Shown: piece after piece, positions 45,798 through 54,179 of the stretch | How the letters are laid out: every line of letters starts with the position of its first letter | How positions within the stretch are numbered: position 1 is the first letter of the stretch | Position numbers and translations under genes: made by a program | The notes under the pieces: model-generated | What the model was told of the DNA's origin: nothing | What the model saw: the letters and a program-made list of their open reading frames with translations, nothing else | Databases searched by the model: none | NCBI GenBank assembly: GCA_964533865.1 | Contig: CAZHRC010000012.1 | Location: 1 to 64,000, forward strand | Length of the DNA: 64,000 nucleotides | Direction: 5' to 3' | Source: CAZHRC01 sp964533865 | GTDB lineage: Bacteria; Bacillota; Clostridia; Tissierellales; Peptoniphilaceae

Positions 45798-46342
45798 TCT
45801 TTCACCGCCTTTACAATAAAAATAGGGTTTTCGCCTTTCATCAATCCGAGATGATCCATATGCGCATCTTGTACCATGCGCACTTCAATCGCCTTAAACG
45901 CTCGCTTTGACAACTGTCTTCGAAACTCATCGAGGTTATCCAGTTTGATGAAATTGGCCACGATCATCCCTTCACTAACCAAGTGCTTTTCACAATAGTC
46001 CATAATCTCGGGGAGATTCCCACGGCTTCCTCCAATAAAAATCCGATCCCAACTGGATTCAGGCAATACCTCAGGCGCCATCCCCTCGATGAGATCCACT
46101 GTAACACCAAATTGTTTCGCGTTTTCGGTACATAAAAGGATGCCGTGGGCGTTGCACTCCACTGCGCTCACCTGAGCTCCCGCCAGAGCCGCTTGAACAG
46201 AAATGGATCCTGTACCTACGCCAATATCTAAGAAGCGCATACCTTCATCTATTTCTAACATCGCTACCGTCGCTATCCGCACAATGTACTTTGTCATAGG
46301 GACGACTCCGGTTTTAAACTCTTCATCTTTTATCCATTTCAT
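45794..46342 (-). CDS. cbiT: Cobalt-precorrin-6B C15-methyltransferase (decarboxylating) CbiT
   Basis: A 182-aa class I SAM methyltransferase that decarboxylates and methylates C15. KDEEFKTGVVPMTK is the family start; SAM loop is FLDIGVGTGSISVQAA. Separate from cbiE, unlike fused CobL. Overlaps both neighbours by 4 bp. Confidence 0.95.
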   Translation of the reverse strand: MKWIKDEEFKTGVVPMTKYIVRIATVAMLEIDEGMRFLDIGVGTGSISVQAALAGAQVSAVECNAHGILLCTENAKQFGVTVDLIEGMAPEVLPESSWDRIFIGGSRGNLPEIMDYCEKHLVSEGMIVANFIKLDNLDEFRRQLSKRAFKAIEVRMVQDAHMDHLGLMKGENPIFIVKAVKE

Positions 46343-46923
46343 AACTCAATCACCACCACGGCTAAAGGGGATTGACCCCGCTCTATTTGTCCGATACTTC
46401 CTACCACAATCTGCTCATCCTCGTAGGAAAGGCGATAACCCACCGTCATCTTCCCCGAGTACCCCCAAGTGTGCAACCGTTCTGAAAGGGCATACGGCGT
46501 ATTGATCCCATCGGTCAGCACCACATGGGCTCTTCCCGGTACAAAATCGCCTATCTCCAACTCCCTACCATGACAGGACAAAAGCACCGCATTTTCCCAA
46601 GAAGTCTGGCACTTTGCCATTAAATACTGGAAGGAAGATAATCCCGGCATGACTTCGCTGATGGGGATGTGATGTCTCAAAAGGTAATCCACCACACCAT
46701 AAAACAACGGATCTCCCGAGGCGAGAAGGACCACGGCGCCTTCAAAATTCCGATCCTTAAGCTCTTTTACCGTTCTCACCACTTGAATATCCGCACGTAT
46801 GGCGCTTAGCCCTTCGGCGATTCGACCAAAAGCCAACACTTCATCCGCAGAAACAATCGCCTTTTCCACTTGTTTTGTCAAATAATCGGGATGTCCTGGC
46901 CCCGCGCCACACACTGTTAACAT
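46339..46923 (-). CDS. cbiE: Cobalt-precorrin-7 C5-methyltransferase CbiE
   Basis: A 194-aa tetrapyrrole methylase: LTVCGAGPGHPDYLT, LLASGDPLFYGV and PGLSSFQYLMAKC. The ATG at 46923 overlaps the cbiD stop region by 7 bp; the frame remains open 43 codons upstream but within cbiD. Partner of cbiT. Confidence 0.94.
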   Translation of the reverse strand: MLTVCGAGPGHPDYLTKQVEKAIVSADEVLAFGRIAEGLSAIRADIQVVRTVKELKDRNFEGAVVLLASGDPLFYGVVDYLLRHHIPISEVMPGLSSFQYLMAKCQTSWENAVLLSCHGRELEIGDFVPGRAHVVLTDGINTPYALSERLHTWGYSGKMTVGYRLSYEDEQIVVGSIGQIERGQSPLAVVVIEL

Positions 46924-47981
46924 AAAACCCCTTTTTCCATGGAGTAAATACCCACGGCAATCTCCATGTCTTCCGTTTTCAAATAGGTTTTGACCCGTTT
47001 TGCAATACCCGACGCCATTGTCGAAAACAGGCTCGCGTATCCCTCGTCCCACAACTGATTAGCAGCTTTTTCTGCTGAAATCGCCCCGTCGACTGACTGC
47101 AATACGCTTAGGGGCGCCCCTTCTAGAGCCAAGTAGTAGACAAAAGCCTCCATTCGCGTATCCGCTACCTTGGAATGGGTGTTCATCACCCCAATGGAAA
47201 GCTTGGCAAATTTCCCAATGTGCCCAAAGAGGTACCATCGCCTTGCTCCCTTTTCCCAGGCGTACTTCAGCGCATCTCCCATGTAATTTGACACTTGAAT
47301 CACATGCTGATAACCCATTGATCGAACGAGTCCCTCGCCGTAGTTTCCAGGTGTGAACACCAAAACCGAATCCTTGCCAAAGAGCAAATAACGGTCGATT
47401 TCGAGGTAGATCACCGATAACAACGCTTCTTCGCTCATGGGATAGACGATTCCCTTAGTACCGATAATGGAAATCCCGCCTTCGATACCCATTTTTTTGT
47501 TAAAGGTTTTTAGGGCGGCGTTTTTCCCTTCAGGCACGTGAATGACACAATCGTACCCGCAGTTGGAGACTTCTTCAAGCGCGCCTTCGATCATCGCTTT
47601 GGGCACAGGATTGATCGCCGCTTCGCCGATTTGTCCAAATAATCCAGCTTCGATGATGCGTCCCACCCCTTCGCCACCGTCAATACAGATCTTGCCGTCC
47701 ATTCGCCTGGTTACCGACGCATAGATCAACAGCCCATCGGTGACGTCTGGATCGTCACCAGCGTCTTTGCGTATAGCACAAGTGGCAATCCCGTTTTTCA
47801 TACTAGGCTCCTCCACGGTTAGAGTCAACCCGATTCCTGCGGGAGTGTCGAGGTCTACCTGACGCGGTGGTTTGCCCGTCTCCAAGTAGATGGCACACGC
47901 CTTTGCCGCCGCAGCTGCACAAGACCCTGTGGTATAGCCGAGCCGTAAGTGTTTGCCGTCGACGACGATGGTTTCTTTCAC
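46917..47981 (-). CDS. cbiD: Cobalt-precorrin-5B C1-methyltransferase CbiD
   Basis: A 354-aa methylase of the anaerobic route. LRLGYTTGSCAAAAAKA, RKDAGDDPDVTDG and GHIGKFAKLSIGVMNTHSK are diagnostic. GTG at 47981 overlaps the cbiC stop (GTGA), with GGAGG 9 nt upstream; the longer frame lies inside cbiC. Confidence 0.97.
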   Translation of the reverse strand: MKETIVVDGKHLRLGYTTGSCAAAAAKACAIYLETGKPPRQVDLDTPAGIGLTLTVEEPSMKNGIATCAIRKDAGDDPDVTDGLLIYASVTRRMDGKICIDGGEGVGRIIEAGLFGQIGEAAINPVPKAMIEGALEEVSNCGYDCVIHVPEGKNAALKTFNKKMGIEGGISIIGTKGIVYPMSEEALLSVIYLEIDRYLLFGKDSVLVFTPGNYGEGLVRSMGYQHVIQVSNYMGDALKYAWEKGARRWYLFGHIGKFAKLSIGVMNTHSKVADTRMEAFVYYLALEGAPLSVLQSVDGAISAEKAANQLWDEGYASLFSTMASGIAKRVKTYLKTEDMEIAVGIYSMEKGVLC

Positions 47982-48613
47982 CAGTCTCTGCCTCCGACGC
48001 TGTAGAGCAAAGCATTGATCACTGAACAAGCCACGTTGCTCCCGCCTTTCGGTCCCTCAGTGGAAATCCTCGGCAATACCCCACCCCATTGACGTAAGGC
48101 TTCCTTTGACTCCGCTGCGCCGACAAAACCCACAGGTACCCCCACCACAAAAGCTGGATTAATATCTCCGCTCGCTATGCGCTCTAACAATCGAAACAGC
48201 GCCGTCGGAGCATTTCCTAAAACGTAGGCCTCCACCCCTTCATCGATGGCCACATCGATGGCCACCGCAGACCTAGTGGTGCCTTCTTTCACCGCCCTAG
48301 TACGCACCACCTCTGAACTGATGTAGGTGACTAGTGAACACCCCGTTTTTTCCAAGGCCGGTCGATTGACACCGACATTTGCCATTTGGGTGTCGGTGTA
48401 GATGCGTACGCCCTTCGAAATCGCCTCGGTCGCCTTCTCGACAAAGTCGTCTTGAAATCGAATGATATGGCGATAATCCACATCTCCGGTGGTGTGAATC
48501 ATCCGCTTGACGATGGGTAGCTCGTCACCGCCAAAGGATACATCTCCCAAGGTCCCCTCGATAATAGACATGCTATGGGTTTCGATTTTTTTTGGATCTT
48601 TAATATAGTTCAT
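47978..48613 (-). CDS. cbiC: Cobalt-precorrin-8 methylmutase CbiC
   Basis: Moves the methyl from C11 to C12 to yield cobyrinate. RMIHTTGDVDY contains the catalytic His; also TDTQMANVGVN and VGVPVGFVGAAESK. 211 aa. 4-bp overlaps with cbiA and cbiD. Confidence 0.97.
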   Translation of the reverse strand: MNYIKDPKKIETHSMSIIEGTLGDVSFGGDELPIVKRMIHTTGDVDYRHIIRFQDDFVEKATEAISKGVRIYTDTQMANVGVNRPALEKTGCSLVTYISSEVVRTRAVKEGTTRSAVAIDVAIDEGVEAYVLGNAPTALFRLLERIASGDINPAFVVGVPVGFVGAAESKEALRQWGGVLPRISTEGPKGGSNVACSVINALLYSVGGRDW

Positions 48614-49908
48614 CTCTTCTCCTCTTCGAACAGAGCCGTAAAACTCGTCATATTGCCAATAAAATTTAAATGAGCCATCATGCCCAACGCGTTTTGTCGT
48701 TGATATCCCGTTGGCTTTACAGGGATAGCTTCGCCTCGAGTCACATGAAAGACAGGGTCCATAGTCGTTGTCAATGCCCCTTTGTAAAATTGCTTGCCTT
48801 TAAGGACGATGTCTTTTGATCCCAAAAGGGATGCCGCCCTCCCTTTGAGGTAACAATACCCAAACCCTTGGATGTTATCGGTCATCGTCGCTTCAATATC
48901 GAAAACATCGACCATCCCCACGCCATCCAAAGTCTTTGAGGTGTACAGTAACCCACCGCCCATGGCCAACAACTTTCCGCCTCTTGCGCAATGGGCTCGT
49001 ATCCCTTCGAGCATCGTGCTATTTTGCTCCAGCTGATCGGTGTAGTTCTCCGGATAACCTCCATCGATGACGACCAGATCTGCCTTTGGAAGCGTCCCAT
49101 CCCGCAATGGCGAAAAGTAAACAACCTCTCCTACTTTATGGAAGAGATAGTCGTTTTCATGGTAATAAAACCGAAAGGCATCATCTCTAGCTATGGCAAT
49201 GGTTGCACCCTTATTAGCGATTGACAGTGGACGTGTCTCTAATGAGCTCATGAGAGCGATCAATCGATTCACATCCACCGTTTTTTCCAACTGCTCCGCT
49301 AGCCCATCAAAAAAAATCTCCTTCGCTGGAATGGCGCTAGGGTCCAGTAGACCAAGGCTTTCATTGGATACGGTATAGGCTTGGCGCTCGGGAAGGTAAC
49401 CTAAAACCTCAATTCCGGTGTAAGCGGTGATCTGAGGTGCAATTTTGCGATAATAGTGTTCAGTAACTTTATTTAGAATGATGCCTACGATCCGCCCTTC
49501 AGCGAAATCCACCATCCCTTTGAGTTTAGGGATCAATGTGAACATCTCTCCTTTGGGCGCCCAAGTGAGCACCACTGGAAGATCGAGCAACTCGGCAATA
49601 TGGTGACTCGAACTGTAGGACGTATTGCCGCTCCCGTCAAAATACCCCATCACCCCTTCTACAACAGCGTACCCTGCCGCATGCATGCCTATGCTCTGAG
49701 CGAGGCCTTCCTCTCCCATCATATGAACGTCAAGGTTGCCGGCAGTGCCCTTTGTCGCCACGCGCAAATACTGGGTATCGATATAATCTGGACCACATTT
49801 AAAACCACAGACAGCCTGCCCTCGATTGGCTAAAGCTCGTCCAAGTGCGAGAGCTACTGTGGTTTTCCCAGAATTAGATTGTGGTGCAGCGATCATCAGC
49901 CCTTTCAT
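48610..49908 (-). CDS. cbiA: Cobyrinate a,c-diamide synthase CbiA
   Basis: ATP/glutamine-dependent amidation of cobyrinate side chains a and c. Dethiobiotin-synthetase-like N-domain (LMIAAPQSNSGKTTV) and class I amidotransferase-like C-domain. In the latter the nucleophile region reads GGKLLAMGGGLLYTSK: the Cys normally expected in the GG-x-LYL elbow is not apparent, noted as odd. Start ATG 49908 (432 aa) overlaps cbiO, AAGGAG 5 nt upstream. Confidence 0.93.
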   Translation of the reverse strand: MKGLMIAAPQSNSGKTTVALALGRALANRGQAVCGFKCGPDYIDTQYLRVATKGTAGNLDVHMMGEEGLAQSIGMHAAGYAVVEGVMGYFDGSGNTSYSSSHHIAELLDLPVVLTWAPKGEMFTLIPKLKGMVDFAEGRIVGIILNKVTEHYYRKIAPQITAYTGIEVLGYLPERQAYTVSNESLGLLDPSAIPAKEIFFDGLAEQLEKTVDVNRLIALMSSLETRPLSIANKGATIAIARDDAFRFYYHENDYLFHKVGEVVYFSPLRDGTLPKADLVVIDGGYPENYTDQLEQNSTMLEGIRAHCARGGKLLAMGGGLLYTSKTLDGVGMVDVFDIEATMTDNIQGFGYCYLKGRAASLLGSKDIVLKGKQFYKGALTTTMDPVFHVTRGEAIPVKPTGYQRQNALGMMAHLNFIGNMTSFTALFEEEKR

Positions 49909-50705
49909 GAGCTCTCCTTTCGATCCTCTATGGGAACATCGCTCTCGCAACGATACAACGGCACCCCAAAAAATCGGTGCGCCTTCACCAGCCACGGCGC
50001 AGATAACTGGGCTTGCTGTAAAAGTGACTCCTGCATAAACACGGTCTCCGCGGTTCCTTCTACGACGATGCATCCTCGGTCGAGAACCATGACATAATCG
50101 CATAGGTCATAAATAAAATCCATGTCATGACTGGAAATGATCAATCTGCGATCTTTGGCAAGATCTCTCAGCAGTACTTTCATTTGCCCTATCATCGCCG
50201 GATCGAGCCCAGAGGTTGGTTCATCGAGAAGCATGACTTTGGCATCGGTCACTAGAGCTCCTGCGATAGCCACCCGCTTTTTTTGACCGTAGCTCAAAAA
50301 ATGGATGGGCTTGTGACAAAAGCCTAAAGCTCCCACTGCTTCTAACGCTTGTTCCACTTTACGATTGATTTCTTCCAACGGATACCTAAGGTTTCTCAAC
50401 GTGAAAGCCACATCATCTGCAACCGTCGAATGAAAAAGCTGTTTTTCCGAATCTTGCAACACCATAGTCACCGACTGGCGATGTTTGCGAAGTCCTTTTT
50501 TGCTGTAATCCAGAGGGCTACCCTCGTAAGTCACTTCACCTTTTTGGGGTTTCAGAAGCCCCATCATGAGCGAAAACAACGTAGATTTTCCCGATCCATT
50601 GGCACCGATGACGCCGATAATCGCTCCCTGGTCAAACCGGCAACTCAAGTTTGAAAACACCTTGGTGTCGTCTTCGTATTTGAAATAAAGATTTTTAAAT
50701 TCCAC
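49905..50705 (-). CDS. cbiO: Cobalt ECF transporter ATPase CbiO
   Basis: A 266-aa ABC ATPase energising CbiMNQ: Walker A GANGSGKST, signature FLSYGQKKRVAIA, Walker B VMLLDEPTSGLD, H loop ISSHD. GTG start lies immediately after the cbiQ stop. Feeds cobalt to CbiK. Confidence 0.95.
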   Translation of the reverse strand: MEFKNLYFKYEDDTKVFSNLSCRFDQGAIIGVIGANGSGKSTLFSLMMGLLKPQKGEVTYEGSPLDYSKKGLRKHRQSVTMVLQDSEKQLFHSTVADDVAFTLRNLRYPLEEINRKVEQALEAVGALGFCHKPIHFLSYGQKKRVAIAGALVTDAKVMLLDEPTSGLDPAMIGQMKVLLRDLAKDRRLIISSHDMDFIYDLCDYVMVLDRGCIVVEGTAETVFMQESLLQQAQLSAPWLVKAHRFFGVPLYRCESDVPIEDRKESS

Positions 50706-51389
50706 TTAATCACCCACTGTAAAATCGCCATCGTAGAGACGAATGGCCAAGCATACCGACATTTCCTGAAAGCGTATCAGTACGCGAGTCAACAGCAGTC
50801 GGATCACTAAACCTGTGGAGTGAATCCCGTTTTTTATGCCATAAAAGCCAAATCGCAGCTCTTGCGCATGAACGATATCCACCGCCTCAGTGATAAATAC
50901 CATAATAAATCGGTAGATGAGCAAAAAAAGTTCGATAAATAACGTAGGCACCCGCAGTTTTTTTAGCACCTTTGCCAAGGTCATCGCCGGTGTGGTCAAC
51001 CCCAAAAACAGAGTGGCTGTAAAGGTGGCCAGTACCCTTGTCCCTGCACGGATCCCCTCTTCGATACCCAACAGGGTGAAGCCGATCCGGTATTGACCAA
51101 AAGGCAGAGAAGCGACAAACACGTCCTCTTTGGAAATTGATAGCATGATCACCAAAGTCGCAATGACAAGAAAGCTAAAGGACAGACCGAAGACGTAGGC
51201 GTAACTTTTTATCGGAATGCGAGCGACGCCCAAAGTCAAAAACACGGATATCGCCATAAGTCCCATGTTTACACCCGGATGGTTAAACACCATGGCGATG
51301 ATGAGCACCGCCACGGTGTAGAGAGTTTTGATGAAAGGATTGTAATCGGATAGTGCATTGTTGTTGGCAAACTTATCGATGAGTAACAT
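50706..51389 (-). CDS. cbiQ: Cobalt ECF transporter T component CbiQ
   Basis: A 227-aa membrane scaffold with about five helices. The Ala-Arg-Gly-type coupling helices appear near EEGIRAGTRVLA and IRFQEMSVCLAIRL. Overlaps cbiN by 17 bp. Confidence 0.92.
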   Translation of the reverse strand: MLLIDKFANNNALSDYNPFIKTLYTVAVLIIAMVFNHPGVNMGLMAISVFLTLGVARIPIKSYAYVFGLSFSFLVIATLVIMLSISKEDVFVASLPFGQYRIGFTLLGIEEGIRAGTRVLATFTATLFLGLTTPAMTLAKVLKKLRVPTLFIELFLLIYRFIMVFITEAVDIVHAQELRFGFYGIKNGIHSTGLVIRLLLTRVLIRFQEMSVCLAIRLYDGDFTVGD

Positions 51390-51666
51390 GTTTTTTACGC
51401 TCGTTGAACGTTCCCACAGCGTAGCCTATACCGATGGCTCCGATGGCCACTTGAACAGAAAACAGTAAGCTTTCGATCTCACCGCTTGGCGGTTCCCATA
51501 GAGATTCAAACCACGGCTCGTAATCTGGCGCAACCACAGAGATGTGATCTTCCGCTTCCCCATCTGCTCCACCAAATTCCGACCCGCCTTTGAGCACCAT
51601 TGGTACGATGATAATCACTACACACAACAACAGCAACAATAGGTTTTGTTTAGTAGAGTTTTTCAA
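51373..51666 (-). CDS. cbiN: Cobalt transporter accessory CbiN
   Basis: A 97-aa protein with two helices and an external loop: FGGADGEAEDHISVVAPDYEPWFE matches CbiN (quoted here in part as FGGADGEAEDHI). TTG start overlapping cbiM by 17 bp, AGGAG 9 nt upstream. Confidence 0.93.
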   Translation of the reverse strand: MKNSTKQNLLLLLLCVVIIIVPMVLKGGSEFGGADGEAEDHISVVAPDYEPWFESLWEPPSGEIESLLFSVQVAIGAIGIGYAVGTFNERKKHVTHR

Positions 51667-52384
51667 GGCTTAAGACTCCTTTCTGTGAGTAGTCCATAAT
51701 AAGGTTAAATACCACTACCGACAGCAATCCTTCGACAATGGCCAGTGGTACTTGTGTAATAGCAAAGATCCCCAAAAATTGAAGAACGGATCCCATGACT
51801 CCAGTGGTCGCATCTGGAAAAGCGATCCCGAGCTGCAAGGAGGTGACACAGTAGGTTAATAGATTACCCGAAAAAGCGGCAACAAAAACGCTGACTTTTT
51901 TATTCACGTTGAGTTTTTGTAACCCTTTGTACAAACCATAGGCGACAAATGGTCCCACGACAGCCATCGAAAAAGCGTTGGCGCCCAATGTGGTAATGCC
52001 TCCATGGGCTAACAAGAGCGCTTGGAACAACAATACGATCAATCCAACCACGGTCATCGCCGTTGGCCCAAAAAAGATGGCACCTAGACCAGCGCCGGTA
52101 GGGTGAGAGCAAGAACCTGTCACTGAGGGGATTTTCAACGCGCTTAGAACAAAGACAAACCCGCCAACCATGCCTAGGAGCAGTTTCATGTTTTGATCCC
52201 CAGCGGTTTTTTCTCTAATGCTTTTCATCCCCGCAACGAGAAACGGCACACAGAGCACCGCCCAAAACACACTGTATTGCCAAGGAAGATAACCTTCCAT
52301 AATATGCATGGCGTATGCCGTCTTCGGCATCGCAATCAGCAATCCTGATAACAACAGGATGAACCACTTCTTATTCAATTGCAT
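51650..52384 (-). CDS. cbiM: Cobalt ECF transporter S component CbiM
   Basis: Substrate-binding membrane subunit, 244 aa. After a cleavable N-terminal helix ending in AYA, MHIMEGYLPW supplies the metal-binding Met-His terminus typical of CbiM; SCSHPTGAGLGAIFFGP is also diagnostic. About seven helices. Confidence 0.96.
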   Translation of the reverse strand: MQLNKKWFILLLSGLLIAMPKTAYAMHIMEGYLPWQYSVFWAVLCVPFLVAGMKSIREKTAGDQNMKLLLGMVGGFVFVLSALKIPSVTGSCSHPTGAGLGAIFFGPTAMTVVGLIVLLFQALLLAHGGITTLGANAFSMAVVGPFVAYGLYKGLQKLNVNKKVSVFVAAFSGNLLTYCVTSLQLGIAFPDATTGVMGSVLQFLGIFAITQVPLAIVEGLLSVVVFNLIMDYSQKGVLSLEKLY

Positions 52385-53046
52385 TTTGTCTCCTTTCGCC
52401 CGATGATGAGCGACATATAATCCCGAGCTTGCACAATCTCCTCACGGGACTGGTATATTTTTTGATCTAGATCGGAGATGTTCGATAAGTAAGTATAGGA
52501 AAAACCCTTGGCATCGAGGAGGGACAATAGCGCCTCCTTGTTTTTATTGGTTTTTAGGATCGCCACAGAATCCACCAAATCCAATAGCGCATTGGTGTCT
52601 TCTGTCAGTTCATCGATGAGAAGGAACTTGTCTCCCTTTATCGTTAGAGGTGTTCGCACCGCGTTAAATGCCGCCAAATATGAGGGTACGCCTGTGATCA
52701 TCTCGACTTCGATGTCTCTTGACAACTCTTCCAGGGTATAGATCAGCGTGGAATAGGTCATGCCGTCGCCAATGGTCAAAAAAGCGCCTACCTCCCCATC
52801 ACCGAGCTCTGCATCGATGGTTTCTGCTGCCGTGATATAATCCTGTCGAGTCACCGCACCCATGGGAAACTCAAGTAACACGACTCGTTTATTCGCGATA
52901 AATGAGCGACAAGTATCCAGCGCTCGATTCTTTCCTTTGTTGTAGGGAGCAAAAATCACACTGGAAGCCTCCAGAGCTTCCACAGCGCCTAAGGTTAAGT
53001 GCTTTGGCGATCCTGGCCCCGTACCAATGCCGTAGAGTTTTTTCAT
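52375..53046 (-). CDS. cbiL: Cobalt-precorrin-2 C20-methyltransferase CbiL
   Basis: SAM-dependent methylase, first after cobalt insertion. LYGIGTGPGSPKHLTLGA, FLTIGDGMTYSTL and TGVPSYLAAFNA. 223 aa. Overlaps cbiK by 4 bp and cbiM by 10 bp. Confidence 0.96.
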   Translation of the reverse strand: MKKLYGIGTGPGSPKHLTLGAVEALEASSVIFAPYNKGKNRALDTCRSFIANKRVVLLEFPMGAVTRQDYITAAETIDAELGDGEVGAFLTIGDGMTYSTLIYTLEELSRDIEVEMITGVPSYLAAFNAVRTPLTIKGDKFLLIDELTEDTNALLDLVDSVAILKTNKNKEALLSLLDAKGFSYTYLSNISDLDQKIYQSREEIVQARDYMSLIIGRKETKCN

Positions 53047-53774
53047 AAGTTTTTGACCAATTCTTCAGCGTAGTCGGCAAAAACGTTCTGAACCCAAGTC
53101 TCCTGACCCAGTCCCTTCAATTCCACCTCAACATCGAATCCTTCGTTTTTAAATTTAACGCTCCAAGACGCTTCGCCATCTCCCCCAATATCCTCGTGGG
53201 CGTGTACGCCAGCGACGAGAAGTAGAGGTTTTAACACCACTTGCTTTACGCGATCCTTTTCGAGCTCAGCGCGTACGGATTCGTAATCTTTTGATCCTTC
53301 AATACTCGCAATGTAGACGTTGTCTATCCCTTTCTCTCTAAGGGCCTCTTGAAGCTTGACGTAGAGCTCATCTGCTTTGTGATCTGATCCATGCCCCACC
53401 CAAAGCACCGCCCGTTCTTCCCTAGGTTGAGCCTCGACAAAAGCGTCAATCCCCCGTTGGTTTCCAAAAAGAGGATCGCCTACGGGAATCCCAAGGGCCA
53501 TCAATTTTTCGTATTCGTGGCCTGGAAGCAAGTGCAACGACTGCACCCCAACCCTCTCCACACCAGCCTCTCTTAAACGCTCCAACGCTTCAGCTTCCGT
53601 GGGAACACTCACCCCATGACGTTTTTTCGTCCGGGCAATGACCATTCGAGACGTGTATGCGCGTAGCGTTTTGACGCCTGTCAGCCGTCTCTCGATGGCT
53701 CGCTCCACCAACTCAATTTCAGCCACCCCATCGAGATTGGTCGTGCCGAAACTCCCAATAATTATCCCTTTCAT
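53043..53774 (-). CDS. cbiK: Sirohydrochlorin cobaltochelatase CbiK
   Basis: Inserts Co2+ into sirohydrochlorin, committing to the anaerobic pathway. The 243-aa class II chelatase has IIIGSFGTTN, catalytic His in WVGHGSDHKADEL and metal ligands in VAGVHAHEDIGGD. ATG at 53774; GTG 53777 overlapping the upstream small ORF stop is an equal alternative (GGAGG 6 nt from GTG, 9 from ATG). Confidence 0.96.
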   Translation of the reverse strand: MKGIIIGSFGTTNLDGVAEIELVERAIERRLTGVKTLRAYTSRMVIARTKKRHGVSVPTEAEALERLREAGVERVGVQSLHLLPGHEYEKLMALGIPVGDPLFGNQRGIDAFVEAQPREERAVLWVGHGSDHKADELYVKLQEALREKGIDNVYIASIEGSKDYESVRAELEKDRVKQVVLKPLLLVAGVHAHEDIGGDGEASWSVKFKNEGFDVEVELKGLGQETWVQNVFADYAEELVKNL

Positions 53775-53860
53775 CACGCTTTACCTCCTATCGGTTTTTT
53801 TCGGTTTTCAGGTTGAAACAAAAAAAGCCCCGCCGAAGCAAAGACCAAAAAAATAACCAT
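53774..53860 (-). CDS. Putative 28-aa membrane peptide between cobalamin riboswitch and cbiK
   Basis: ATG with GGAGG exactly 7 nt upstream opens a 28-codon frame: a hydrophobic stretch MVIFLVFASAGLFLF and a basic tail QPENRKKPIGGKA. Its TGA overlaps the cbiK start, matching the coupled style of the operon. The same DNA can form a weak cUUCGg-capped hairpin with U7 (about 53815-53850), so it might instead be part of the riboswitch expression platform. No family known to me. Confidence 0.5.
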   Translation of the reverse strand: MVIFLVFASAGLFLFQPENRKKPIGGKA

Positions 53861-53885
53861 AACCTTCCCTCCGAAGTATGTGTGT

Positions 53886-54037
53886 ACACGTTTGACAGGC
53901 AAGTCTCCTGGCTCACGATTGACATATGAACCCTTCCCGGTTTCCCAGTGGTATCGTTCATACAACTCGTTTACAGTAGCGGGGGCTGCTCCGGCTTGTA
54001 CCGGATTCCCATTTAATCAACAGAACCTGTGCGTGTT
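53886..54037 (-). ncRNA. Cobalamin riboswitch
   Basis: The minus strand carries the B12 box AGCCAGGAGACTTGCCTGTC (53894-53913) and the conserved core with GGGAATCCGG, GCCGGAGCAGCCCCCGC and TACTGTAA. Closing P1 is formed by ACACG/CGTGT and CAGG/CCTG. It leads the whole cbi operon and should shut it off when adenosylcobalamin is plentiful. Confidence 0.97.
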
Positions 54038-54052
54038 ATTCAGTTCCCTTAA

Positions 54053-54081
54053 AGAATATCACAGAGTGCAAAGGGTTTCAA
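54053..54081 (-). promoter_or_regulatory. cbi operon promoter
   Basis: Minus strand -35 TTGAAA (54076-54081), 17-bp spacer, -10 TATTCT (54053-54058) with an upstream TGA, directly before the riboswitch. Confidence 0.8.
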
Positions 54082-54134
54082 GGGACAACATCACCTCCTT
54101 TTTGACCAATTCCTCTCCCCTTCTGCTTATTGCA

Positions 54135-54143
54135 TGATATAAT
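54135..54143 (+). promoter_or_regulatory. Promoter of asparagine-synthase-like gene
   Basis: Extended -10 TGATATAAT, 37 bp upstream of the start; no -35 at normal spacing. Confidence 0.6.
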
Positions 54144-54179
54144 ACTAGTAAATCCATCTCTTACGACAAAGGAGACCTT

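Noticed and set aside
54090..54100. Perfect 11-nt Shine-Dalgarno (AAGGAGGTGAT) on the minus strand upstream of the cbi promoter
   Set aside because: The following TTG frame is only nine codons and lies before the cbi -35, so no gene can be supported; probably chance.
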